64,000 nt of DNA from assembly GCF_008831285.2 (NCBI RefSeq), contig NC_045139.1:24716412-24780411 (forward strand). The letters run 5' to 3'. Shown piece by piece: positions 50,901 through 62,000 of the stretch. Under the pieces are notes generated by a model. The model did not search any database and was not told where the DNA came from. It worked only from the letters and a program-made list of their open reading frames with translations. The stretch comes from Nymphaea colorata. Lineage: Eukaryota; Streptophyta; Magnoliopsida; Nymphaeales; Nymphaeaceae. The stretch's first letter is position 1, and the number at the start of each line of letters is the position of its first letter. Made by a program: the position numbers and the translations under genes.

Positions 50901-52219
50901 AGACTTATGGTGTTGACTTCTTTGAGACCTTTTCGCCTGTGGCCCGGTTGGGCACTATTCGCTTGATTATCTCTCTTGCTGTCCAATGAGAGTGGCCTCT
51001 TTTTCAATTGGATGTCAAAAATGCCTTTCTGTATGAAGACCTTTCTGAAATTGTTTATATGCAGCAACCACCTGGTTTTGAGCGACAAGGGGAGTGTTCC
51101 AAGGTATGCAAGTTAAAGAAGGCTATTTATGGACTCAAACAGAGTCCCCGTGCATGGTTCCAAAAGCTTACTGAAGTGTTATCTAAGTGTGGATTTAGCC
51201 GATCCCAGCTTGATCACTCATTGTTTATCAAGCGAGGCTCAGCAGGACTTGTGATATTGATTGTCTACGTGGATGATATTGTTCTTACAGGGGAAAATGA
51301 TCAAGAGATAGCTCAAACAAAGGAGTTTTTACAGCAACACTTTTTTACGAAAGACCTTGGACAACTTCGTTATTTTCTTGGTATTGAGGTGGCTCGTAGT
51401 AATAAAGGAGTTGTAGTGTCTCAAAGGAAATATGCTCTTGATCTTCTACAGGAAAAGGGACTATTGGGGGCTAAACCTGCCACACTTCCCATGAATCCTC
51501 GCATTCATATACATGATGATGACTCAGAGCCGTTTGACTCTAGATCTTACAGATCTCTGATAGGAAAACTGTTATATTTGACTGTCACCCGTCCCGACAT
51601 TAGCTTTGCTGTGAATAAGTTGAGCCAATTCATGGAAAAACCCTGAAAAGTTCACTGGGATGCAGCTCTAATGATTGTAAGATACTTGAAATCAGCCCCG
51701 GGAAAGGGGCTATGGTTCAAGAAAGGAGAATGTGTTGACATCGAGGCGTATAGTGATGCTGATTATGCTGGATCTGTAGATGATAGGAAGTCTACTACCG
51801 GGTTTTGTGTCTTTGTGGGCGATAATCTTATTTCCTGGAGGAGCAAGAAGCAGAATGTTGTGGCTCGTTCTAGTGCTGAGTCGGAATATAGGGCTATGGC
51901 TCAAACTGTGGCTGAAATGTCGTGGGTTAGATCACTACTTGTAGAGTTGGATGTCTCAGTGAATCTCCCAATGAAGATGTATTGTGACAACAAGGCAGCT
52001 ACATATATCGCTAACAATCCTGTCTTTCATGAGCGGACTAAACACATTGAAGTGGATTGCCACTATATTCGGGATTTAGTCCAAGGAGGAATTGTTAGCA
52101 CTATTCATGTCTCCTCAGAAGATCAGGCAGCAGATATTCTCACTAAAGCTCTTCCCATAGGCGATTTCCTGAGATGTTGTAACAAGCTGAGCATGATTGA
52201 TATATATGCTCCAGCTTGA
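47990..52219 (+). pseudogene. Copia-2 Gag-Pol, five coding lesions
   Basis: Gag starts at ATG 47990 (MAENSKSEGS). A 2-bp insertion near 48179-48182 shifts the frame; Gag resumes as MSWIMNSMESHIAP. An RG-rich segment leads to the zinc knuckle CSYCGKIGHLEDRC (about 48739-48780). The protease motif MIDSGASRHC follows near 49084. A second shift lies near 49246, before ASQFPVNLISVKQ. Integrase (WHLRLGHPS, RTDNALEF, PHTSQQNGVAERKH) runs to TAG 50591-50593. RT then has TGA 50987-50989, the intact YVDD at 51266-51277, and TGA 51644-51646 before the RNase H segment (AYSDADYAGS, CDNKAATY). All pieces after the second shift share one frame. This copy cannot make its own proteins. Confidence 0.93.
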
Positions 52220-52226
52220 GGGGGAG

Positions 52227-52413
52227 TGTTAAAGATACAAAAAAGGGGTTTTCTGAAATATTAGGAAGTTAGGGAGGCTCTCTTTAAATGTTTTGTTATT
52301 TTTAGTGGACTTCTCTTGTAATTTTCCCTAACCCTAATCTCTTAATAGAGATTAGGGTCACGTAATGCAAGATAACTTTTTGCCGCCTCTCTCTCTCTCT
52401 CTCTCTCGTAACA
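52227..52413 (+). repeat. Copia-2 3' LTR
   Basis: 187 bp, preceded by the polypurine tract TTGAGGGGGAG. The extra length compared with the 5' LTR is one T plus three CT units. Confidence 0.95.
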
Positions 52414-52594
52414 GTTTTCTCCACCTTGATGGTTATTGGGCCGGGCTTGACAGTTATATTTGAAACTCTTAATATCTTCTATTTTAATCTCAAAAACCCT
52501 TAACAACGTGGCTCATGAAGAGTTTTTAAAAGTATCATTAATGACACATAAAGAGTTTTTAAAAGAGCCATTGACCAAGCATCAAAAGTTTTTA

Positions 52595-52643
<49 letters not shown>

Positions 52644-53675
52644 GACCTAATCGGGGCCCCATATTCAACTTGGGTCAGCCCAACCTGGCAAAATCTTTTA
52701 ATCGAGCCGGACCAAGTGTCAAATAATCAGCTCAATTCCGAAACTTGATGGGTTGATCACCCTTATTTGGGAGTGGATGAATTATGCTTTTCAACATTGA
52801 TAACAACGGTGAATCATGTTTCTGCAAAATTTTATAGGGGTCAAACATAAATTTTTAAAAGTTTAACTACTAAATTTTTTATTTTAAGAAATTTGAAGGC
52901 CCTGCCGGCCCTTGAGACTTTGAAACTACCCTTCACTAATCATTAAAAACAAGAACTCCCCAATGACACCAAAAACAAGAAAAAGACAAAAATACCCCCA
53001 CAATCACGTTATAGGGGTCAAAAAATGAGAGTGCATAAACACCCAAGTCGCTTCCTTCATTTGATATGTGGACCTGTTTATATAGACTGCCTTGTGCATG
53101 ATTTTTGGTGCACTTAAATGCAAAATGACAATAATATCCGCTCTCTCCTCCAAAAAAGACAAGAAATGGAAAATTGAAATTATCAAAATGACTATTCTTT
53201 TTTTTTTTTAAATGGCAAAAATCCTTCCCTCTCAACCCTAAAAAAAATTATATTTGGCACCTATGTTGGCACATACAATTTGCTAGCCCTGCCGGAGAAC
53301 ATGTCATCTAAAGTTCCATGTCCTTAGATAAATGAAGGGTTTCGCCTTTCCCAGACATGCTCTCTTGTTTTTCTTTCACCAAGTGATGGGTAGTGCAACT
53401 AGCTGCCCTATGTAGTGTGTATTAACCACTTCCTCGGTTTGGTTGTAGAAGATATTCTTGATGATATTAAGGAGTGTTCATTTTGTATTGAGAGTTTCCA
53501 TTGTTAAAATGGTAGATCATCATTAAAACTTTTTTGGCCCTTTATACAAATGGCACATTTTATCAAGCTTGATCAGCTTAATCTCCAACAATGCTCCCCT
53601 TTTCACGTATATGGGAAGAAGATTAAAAATTTATGTTCATTGACTAAATAAAATAAAGTTCAGATGAGGTAATAA
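52414..53675. other. Spacer, no gene recognised
   Basis: Contains an (AT)n tract at about 52599-52640 and a partial MITE-like sequence at about 52839-52925. The minus-strand frame at 52936-53235 has no known motif. Confidence 0.55.
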
Positions 53676-53743
53676 GCTGGAATAGCTCAGTTGGTTAGAG
53701 CATGTGGCTGTTAACTACAAGGTCGGAGGTTCAAAGTTCGTGT
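53676..53743 (+). pseudogene. tRNA-Asn (GTT) pseudogene, 3' end lost
   Basis: The first 58 or so bases match plant tRNA-Asn: acceptor GCTGGAA, D-arm TAGCTCAGTTGGTTAGAGC and anticodon arm TGTGGCTGTTAACTACA with GTT. The T-arm begins GGAGGTTCAA, but its 3' side does not pair, and the acceptor 3' strand (expected to pair with GCTGGAA) is absent. It is unlikely to give a mature tRNA. Confidence 0.7.
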
Positions 53744-53748
53744 GCCAA

Positions 53749-53821
53749 GGCCGCATAGGTCTGTGGATTAGTCAGTTTAATTTTGGCTCCGAAGGTCCTA
53801 AGTTCAAATCCCAGTACGGTC
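53749..53821 (+). pseudogene. tRNA-Arg-like relic
   Basis: 73 bases starting GGCCGCATAGG, whose first five bases can pair with CGGTC at the end. It has TGTGGATTAG (A-box-like) and GTTCAAATCCC (B-box-like), and CTCCGAA could be an anticodon loop (CCG). The D and T stems are poorly paired. It may be a decayed tRNA gene or the head of a tRNA-derived SINE; a T run follows at 53827. Confidence 0.4.
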
Positions 53822-53840
53822 TTACGGTTTTTTCACTTTT

Positions 53841-54110
53841 TTGGCTTGTATTGAAGCACTCTTTTAGAGGGTATTTGATTTTTTTCAACCCTTGAGTGGC
53901 TTGTATTCAGGCACTCATTTAGAGGGTATTTGATTTGAATCATTATAAAAACAAATTTTTACCTCAAATTGGAATAGAAGGAAATGTTGAAGTTTTAGTT
54001 CCTCTTTCGTATGAGGGTCTGGAATTTTATTCATTCACTCTTTTAGGGGGCATTTGATAGACTTGAATCATTCTAAAAACAAAATTCCACCTCAAACTGG
54101 AATTGAAATA
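53841..54110. repeat. Imperfect tandem repeats, ACTC(T/A)TTTAG-GGG-ATTTGAT units
   Basis: Three related units near 53841, 53898 and 54035, each with CACTCNTTTAG, then ATTTGAT; the last two also share GAATCATT and AAAAACAAA. The meaning is unknown. Confidence 0.6.
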
Positions 54111-55118
54111 AAAATTCCAATTTTAGTTTGTCTTTATTTGATAGTATGGAAGTTTGATTTCAGAATTGAACATGATATTTTTGATGAAACACGAATTAAA
54201 TTCTAGAATAGATGAATTAAAATAATCATGACATGTGCACCAAAAAAAAAAAATTAAAAAAGTTATAAAATAGTGAAATCATACGTCCCACTCCTTACGA
54301 TAAAATCACAATTCCATAATTGTGATTCAAAAATGAGCCTATAATTCAAGAATCAATAATTTTTGTTTGATTATGCAATTCTCATTAGATAAAAAAATGA
54401 TAATTTTAATTGTAGAATTCTGGCTTCGTTAAACACCCCTTTATTCTTCCGTCGGGGAGACCTTGCCACATCTGGTGTATGCTCGTTACATATACGAGGC
54501 CCAAAGGTGATGTACAGAACTTGATTCCAGCCACAACTTACTGTGGAAATAAAGTATGTATTCCCTAATATATACACGCGTACATATATAAAGAGATAGA
54601 GAGAAAAAAATTGATAGGTGACATACAGTTAGGTGGTAGAATTATAAGGAACCATCTCTACATTTGATATTTTTCATATTAGTGGATGAGAGAAAAAAGA
54701 TAATAAAGAAGATAGAACATTTTGACATTAAATATTGATTCACAATTTTTTTTTACCTTTTTTCTATTTCCTCTCAACTGATATGGTTCCTTGGAAGTCC
54801 AACATACACACAGGCATACATATAAAATCAATGAGCCGTATGACAGATTGATGGCTAAAATTCAAAAATTTATTGCTAAAGAACCGTCACAAATTAGTAT
54901 TAGCCATAGCCACATATTACGGCACATTGACGGCTTTTGGAGGCTTTAATGATTTATGATCTCAATCATCTAGCAGATGGGAGGTGTGTTGTGTGTGTGT
55001 GGAATGAATGAGTGCTTTAGTGACAATATATGGTCAAAACCACCTAGCACGTGCACCACTGTGTGTGTGCGCGGAGTGATGGTACATTTATCATTTTGAT
55101 TGGTTTGGCATCATTCAA

Positions 55119-55315
55119 GGGTGGAACCAAGAATTTTTTATCTTAGGGATTAAACTATAGTTTCAAAATTTAAAAAGGGGTCAAAATAGAAATTTTCAAA
55201 TTATATATATATATATATATATAACTATTTTTTTAGATGTACATATAATTTTTTAAAGTTTTTAAAATCTAAGTGGGGGCCAAGGCCCCTGCACCCTCCT
55301 TCGAACCAATATAGC
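55119..55315 (-). repeat. MITE-like element, copy 6
   Basis: Inverse orientation: starts GGGTGGAACCAAG, carries an internal (AT)n expansion and ends GGGGGCCAAGGCCCC then CACCCTCC. The surrounding 54120-56287 has no recognised gene upstream of RAD54. Confidence 0.5.
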
Positions 55316-55576
55316 GTATCGCACCATATTAACTAAATATCTGTCGAGTTATTGGTAGGAAGCATGTTCTTATGGGCATCATGATGCAACTAACGAGCCT
55401 GCCTGTCTCTAACTGGTGCAGAGACAAGTTTTTTTTTCTTTGAACACAAAATTTAGCAGGTTTACATGCAAAACCCAAGTAGATTGGTTTTGTTGATATG
55501 TGATAGCCTAGCTGGTTGTGTTAGGAGTTTTTTTAAAGTGGTAGATCTCTAGTTTAATTATCGTGAGCACTATGTT

Positions 55577-55745
55577 TATATATTTTAAGTGGTATTGCAT
55601 GCAAATGTAAGTTGAAAAATACATCATTGCTATTATTGATATATTTTAAGTGGTGTAAATGTAAGTTGAAAAATACACCATTGTCATTGTTGTTATATTT
55701 TAAGTGGTGTGACGTGACATATAAGTTGAAGGATACACTACACAA
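55577..55745. repeat. Tandem repeat, three units of about 54-61 bp
   Basis: Each unit starts TATATTTTAAGTGGT, then AAGTTGAA, then ATACA (55577, 55638, 55692). Confidence 0.8.
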
Positions 55746-56287
55746 CCCAAAATCTCTTTTACAAAACGGCGAGTTAACCTTAGAATGTCATCAAATTTTC
55801 TGAAATTTATGTGATGGAAATGCAAACACGATTACTTTTTTTTCCTTTGGAACAACATAATGCACCATATCTTCTGGATTTTGAAGATAATGCAGTATTT
55901 TTTTTGAAACATTTTACACTTAGCTCATAAAGTTGGGGTCACTTAGGTTGTAGCTGTTTCACCATGGATTTGAGATTCGTAGTAAATCTTGGATCTGTGT
56001 ATTTAAAATCAGAGCTCCCTCAATTCGACCTTAAATTTATGAGCATGTCTCTTAAAACACATTTTTTTTTATGTAACATGAAATTTAAGAATGAAGCTAT
56101 CAAACACAACTGAGACTCATTTTACAATATTGATTTTTTTCCCTCGCTCTTTAATTCCTTTTTTTTTCGCTTGTTTTTTCTCTAAATTCGTATTAATCCA
56201 TTTTTTTGTGATTCTGTCGAACGGAGATTTTTAAACGCATCAACGAAAGCGCGGGGCGGGAAAAGAGGAATCGCGCGCGAGACGTCC

Positions 56288-58464
56288 ATGGCGTTGCGAG
56301 AAGATGACGATGGCCAATCTCCGGCCCATTCCGACGGCAGCGGCTGCTTCTACGACGACGATGAGGAGGAAGAGTTCCGGCAAAGCGGAAGCGAGGAAGA
56401 GGAAGACGAAGGTGATGGCCGAGACGAAGAATTCCGGCCGGACGACGACGACAACGAGGATGGCGATCGAGCAGCGTCTGGTGGCTTTTCGTCGTTATCT
56501 GATGCCGACCGGAAGAAGCAAAATGTCGACGCTCTCTTAAGGTTCTTGGCGGCCTTTATTTTCGTTCCTGTTCGTCTTCTGGGTTTAATGTTTTGGTTCG
56601 GAGATCGTTGGATCAATTCTCCTGACATTTTCGTGCAAAATACTGATTTTGCGACTCCGTTGTCCAAGTTACCGTTCGTTTAATTTTCGTGTTTAGTTTC
56701 CTTGTCTCGTTCTGAACTCTGGTTGGGGTACTTTCTTGCTTGCTTGTCTTGATTTTCGTTTTGATTTGATCAATGGTCATTTTCTCATAAAATCAGATAG
56801 TTATTTGTAGTTTTATCCAATGATATGTTCTACCCCGGATGCGTTTTATTTTGTGCCCAAGAATGGATTATATTAGCTAATTTTGATCCTAATATCCATT
56901 TTCTTTTCGTGGTGGATGCTGTTTTGGTTTTTAGAGGTAACCTGGTTGTGAGAAGGCAAGCTTTGCTGCCTAGGGTTTTATTAGTAGCCGAAGGGGCTGC
57001 AGTAGCAAGAAGACCGTTCAAGCCTCCTTGCAGAAATGGGTATAGTGATCAGAATGGGGAGCTTGGTCGCAGGCTATGTATTCGGAAGAGGTTCGTGCCA
57101 TGGGGCTCTTCAAGGCCAGCTCTACTTGCAATAACCAACTGCTTGAACGTTCCGATTTTCCCAAAGAAGGATGTTGTGGAGGAAACTCCGCCTCTGCCAC
57201 CTGGCGTCGAGCCTTTGGTGCTTTGGCAGCCAGATGATTTGGACGTGCGTGGGGAGAATTCCCCATCGATTGTGGTTGATCCACTACTTGTTCATTTTTT
57301 AAGGCCTCATCAAAGGTTAGCTTTTGAGTGCCCATGCTTGAAACTCTGGAAGACGTGGACGCCCCAGCAGGAGTTGTTCATGCCTACATTTTCACTATCT
57401 TTTTACTTTTTGAATGCAGAGAAGGTGTTCAGTTTATGTTTGAGTGTGTTGCTGGCTTGTGAAAAGAACCTGATATCAATGGCTGCATTTTAGCAGATGA
57501 TATGGGGTAAACTACTTCTCGTCCTTGTAACATCGTCAAGTGACAAAACTTACTTACCGTTTGTAGCGTTAATTGGAGAAGAGAGCTATTCATTGTTTCT
57601 AGCTTTTGATGCTTTGGTGCTTCCAGCTGACGGTCATGTCTCTTTTAGATTAGGGAAGACATTGCAGTCAATCACGTTGCTGTATACCCTTCTTCGCCAG
57701 GGGTTTGATGGGAAGCCATTGGCGAAGAGGGTATTGATTATCACTCCGACAAGCCTTGTCAGTAACTGGGAATCTGAAATAAAAAAGTGGCTCGACAAAA
57801 GAGTTCAAGTCATTGCTTTGTGTGAAGCCACGAGGGCAGATGTTGTGGTAGGCATTGACAATTATTTGGCACCTTGTAGCCATTATGAGGTAATGTACTT
57901 GACACTTGTAATGTACATGGCACATCACCGTAACTAAAAGTCCTTGTGTGATTTATGATCCTGCTGATATTGGGGAATATGTTTTTTTTTTTCTCTTTAC
58001 ATATTGATAGTCTCATATGAGACATTTCGAATGCACTCATCAAGGTTTGAGAAACCTGGATCTTGTGACCTTTTAATTTGTGATGAGGCTCATAGGTTGA
58101 AAAATGATCAAACTTTGACAAACAAGGTATAAACAGCTCTCATATGACAATTTATTTTTTCTGGTTGTTTTCTTTGAAAACTATTTTTTAAGCTTATGAA
58201 AGAGATTCCATTGCTTTTCTATCAGGCATTAGCTTCCCTTTCATGCAAAAGCCGTGTCCTTTAATCAGGGACACCAATGCAGGTGCATGCACTTCCATGC
58301 TTAATGCTAGAGTTTTTTGTTCACAAGAGATTTTATTCCTATTATAATGTTATTTACTGGCATTCTTGTATTGGCAGAATGATCTTGAAGAATTCTTTGC
58401 AATGGTTACCTTCTCTAATCCTGGGATCTTGGGAGATGCATCATATTTTCGTCGATATTATGAG
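56288..58464 (+). pseudogene. RAD54: RAD54-like SNF2 recombination ATPase, 5' seven exons, probably non-functional
   Basis: Exons: 56288-56541, 56935-57315, 57420-57506, 57649-57889, 58001-58126, 58226-58282, 58378-58464. They join in phase to 411 codons. The N-terminus is acidic, then SDADRKKQNVDALLR, RKRFVPWGSS and EPLVLW as in plant RAD54. SNF2 motifs: I (DDMGLGKT, split by intron 3), Ia (TPTSLVSNW), II ([10 protein letters not shown]) and III (SGTPMQND). RAD54 translocates on DNA and assists RAD51 strand exchange. Damage: TGA at 57460-57462 in exon 3; TAA at 58262-58264 in exon 6, inside motif III (VL-stop-SGTPMQ); and exon 5 has no AG acceptor before 58001. The rest (about 500 residues) would lie beyond Copia-3 and was not found by 64000. 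It could still be a real gene if these are sequence errors, but three independent lesions argue for decay. Confidence 0.88.
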
Positions 58465-58531
58465 GTGATCATGTTCAAACATATCCTGTGAAATATTATA
58501 AGGTGATTATGGAAAAACATGTCTTGTGAAA
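58456..58531 (+). repeat. 38-bp tandem duplication over the RAD54 exon 7 donor
   Basis: Units 58456-58493 and 58494-58531 (TATTATGAGGTGATCATG, then TATTATAAGGTGATTATG). The second unit carries a copy of the GT donor. Confidence 0.7.
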
Positions 58532-58588
58532 TTCAATGAACGCCAATTTTGAATGAATGTCAATCATGAAGAGCTCCAGTCATGCTTT

Positions 58589-58937
58589 TGTTACAATCCC
58601 TTGGAGTAAATCAACTCATGGAGCCATATCGGTTGCATCCCTCCCAACGAGTTTCCTTATTCTGTTATGGAAAGACAATTCCTAAAGGAACGTTGAAGAA
58701 AAGAACGTTGCAGATTGTCGACTTTCCTTCTGCTCATTCCTTCCTCTCTTGGCTCTTTCATCCGTTGTAAACTCAAAATAAATTGTACACTACAACGTGC
58801 AAAAGGTAACAGAGCAAAAATAAGAAAAGTTGTTGATATTCTCCCGTGGACGTAGGTGTTCAAGCCGAACCACGTAAATCCTGCCCTCTATTCTTCTATT
58901 TCTTGATTGACATATCGTCGGATTCATTCTCTTAACA
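58589..58937 (+). repeat. Copia-3 5' LTR
   Basis: 349 bp, TGTTACAATC...CTTAACA. Confidence 0.95.
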
Positions 58938-58949
58938 TAGTATCAGAGC
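58938..58949 (+). other. Copia-3 primer binding site, one mismatch
   Basis: TAGTATCAGAGC, with A where the usual tRNA-Met site has G at the second base. This could be a later G-to-A mutation. Confidence 0.85.
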
Positions 58950-59015
58950 ACATCTCTGCATAAGGCTCTGTTCTTCTTTCCTCTTGTTATCAACAGACAT
59001 CCTCTGCTCATACCT

Positions 59016-62000
59016 ATGGCAGAGCCCTATGGTAACGACGGGATTCATCCAAAACAACAAAGGATGATCACAACAATCATACTTTGAAGATCACCTCAAC
59101 GTTGTTGAATGGAGCAAACTACCTCAGTTGGGCCAGAGCAGCTCGACTCTTCCTCAGCGGCAGATCAAAGATTGGGTACATAAATGGCGACATCAAACAA
59201 CCACCCAAGACAGATCCACAATATAAAGGATGGGAGTCGGAGAACGATCTGGTAATGTCCTGGCTCTTAAACTCTATGGAATCTCACATATCTGATACAC
59301 TGTTATATGAAGAGACTGCAAAAGAATTGTGGGAAACTTTGAAAGAGCTTTTTAGTGAACAAAACAATGCTGCTAGAGTTTATCAGATTCAGGCCGAAAT
59401 TGCTAAGTTAATCCATGGAGACAAACCTTTGCACATGTACTTGAGCCAAAATCGTAGTTTATGGGAAGAACTTATGCAATACAGACCACCGACCTCAGAT
59501 CCAGAAATTTACAAACAACGTGTAGAGGAAGACAAAGTATTCAAGATTCTTACTGGCCTTGGCAGTGATTACGAAGGATTTAGAAGTCAAATTCTTATGA
59601 CTACTCCCCTTCCTAGCTTCAATAGTGTATGTCAAGCTATACAATGAGAACACTCTAGGCGTAAAGTCATAAACCAACTGCCCAATATCCAAACCAGTGA
59701 GGAATCATCCGAGAAGATGGCTTATCTTGCTCCCAACGATGCAACCACCTCAAAAAATCAAACTAGTAGCAGCAGCTACCAAAGAAATCGGAGCAAGATC
59801 AAGTGCACTCATTGCAAAAAACCAGGACATGTCCGTGAGAAATGCTGGGAATTGGTTGGGCGTCCTATTCGGGAGAAGGTTCCCATGACCAAGCAAAGTG
59901 ACACAACAAATTTCGTCACCAAAGAAGATCTGGAAAAATTCTTTCAGCAATTTTCCAAGACGAACTTAGTTTCCTCCCAACCTGTTCACAATAAAGAAGG
60001 TACGTCTCATGCCCTTTACACTTTTTCAAACAAATCTCCTTGGATTATTGATTCTGGTGCTACAGATCACATGACAAGTGACCCTTTAAAATTAGCTAAT
60101 TTAGAAAATGTAAAAAAGGTCCGGTTTTTACTGCTAATGGAGCCCCCATTGCTGTCAATGGGACTAGGGAAGCATCTTTGCTTGAGAATAAAACTTGCTC
60201 TACAGTTTTATATGTGCCTAACATATTTGCTAGCTTAATCTCTGTTAGTAAATTAACAAAATCTCACAACTGTCTAGTTATTTTCCCTCCAAAGGAAGTG
60301 ATCTTTCAGGACCTTACAACGAGGAGGGAGATTGGTAGGGGGCGTGAACTCAATGGGCTGTACGTGATGGATCAGCCAGACTCTAGCCTTCTTACCTACT
60401 CCAAAAATGCATGTTTTTTTTAATATCAAAAGTGGCACTCTCGGTTTGGGCATATTTCAGATCGTACTTTTAAACTCTTGTTTCCTAATGTCCATGTTGA
60501 TCATTTTGCTTGTGATGCATGTGAATTTGCCAAGTCATCTAGATTACCTTTTCATCATGCTTCTGAACGATCTACTGAATTCTTTGATTTGGTACATTCC
60601 GATGTTTGGGGACCAGCCCCGGTAGACTCTTATTTGGGTTATAAATATTATGTGACTTTCATTGATGACAAGTCTCGTGTCACATGGTTATATTTTTTAA
60701 AATTCAAAAGTGAAGTTCCAAAAATTTTTGAAGAATTTTATAACATGATTTTCACACAATATGGTATTAGAATAAAGAAGCTTCGGTCTGACAATGGAGG
60801 GGAATACATGCATGAAACATTAAAAGAATTCATGCGAAAATGCGGAATTCAACCACAAAACTCTTGTACCGGAACACCGCAACAAAACGGAGTGGCGGAA
60901 CGTAAAAATCGGCGATTACTCAATATTGCCCGTTCTCTCATGATACACATGGACGTTCCCCAAAAGTTTTGGACTGACGCTATTGGAACAGCTTGTTACC
61001 TCGCCAATAGAATTCTAAGCTCTAGTATTGATTTCAAAATTCCTCTTGAATTTTTGTTGAATAGAAAAATTTCCATCCAACACTTAAAAGTGTTTGGGTG
61101 CAAATGTTTTGCTCATATACAAGTTGTTTTTCGAAATAAACTTGACAAAAGAGCTATGAAGTGTATTTTTCTTGGTTATTCTAGTAGAAAAAAGGGATAC
61201 AAATGTTATGATCCAGTTTTAAAAAAATATTTTGTGACTAGAGACGTCAAATTTTTTGAGCAAGAGCCATATTATGATTTTTCTAGACAGGAAGAAACAA
61301 ATTCTACAAAAGTCATCAACTCCACGCGTCCACTAGTTGGAATTTTTGATGACGTTCATGGGTCTTATCATGCTGCTCCTGAGCCTCCCATCAATGAAAA
61401 TGCCTCCAATGAAGAGCAACACCAAAACCTTCATGAACCTGAGTCAACTGAGTTAGCCCATCAACTTGAACTTACCATTCAATCAAACCAACCTGTGGCG
61501 AGCCAACAAACAAGTCAACTTGAGTCCACCACTACGGAAAACCCTAGAAGTTCATCAAGACTAAAAAAACCTCCATCAAAGCTTAGTGACTACTACACTT
61601 ACCTATCCACCCACAACTCTCACTCCATCGACAACTACTTTACCTTTGACAACATGTCTGAGTCCTACAAAGACTATATCCTAAAGACCTATTCTATCCA
61701 AGAAACAAAAAACTATGAGGAGGCTAGCAAAGACAAACAGTGGAGAGATGCCATGACAGAGGAAATTTCAGCACTACAGAAAAATAATACTTGGGACCTA
61801 GTACCTTTGCCAGATGGGAAGAAGATTGTTGGATGCAAATGGATCTACAAGGTAAAATATAAAAGTGATGGCACCATTGAACGCTTCAAAGCCAGACTAG
61901 TAGCAAAAGGGTTCACTCAAACTGAAGGAGAAGATTACACTGAAACCTTTGCACCAGTTGCAAAAATGAATTCAGTCAGAACGTTACTCTCAGTTGCTGC

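Larger units (their letters stand above)
47076..52413 (+). mobile_element. Copia-2: full-length Ty1/copia LTR retrotransposon, coding region broken
   Basis: 5338 bp, with LTRs at 47076-47255 and 52227-52413 and the target duplication GTTTT (47071-47075 and 52414-52418). The LTRs differ by one substitution, one T indel and a CT-repeat length change, so the insertion is recent. The Gag-protease-integrase-RT-RNase H order is retained, but two frameshifts and three in-frame stops break it. Its short LTR and distinct Gag show it is a different family from Copia-1. Confidence 0.96.

Noticed and set aside
56304-56667. Alternative frames over RAD54 exon 1
   Set aside because: Shadows of the GA-rich acidic exon; only the 56288 frame continues into exon 2 as RAD54.
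58565-58588. Possible RAD54 exon 8 start (GCTCCAGTCATG, resembling A-P-I after Y-Y-E)
   Set aside because: No acceptor gives the right phase, and the reading after removal of Copia-3 does not continue as RAD54.
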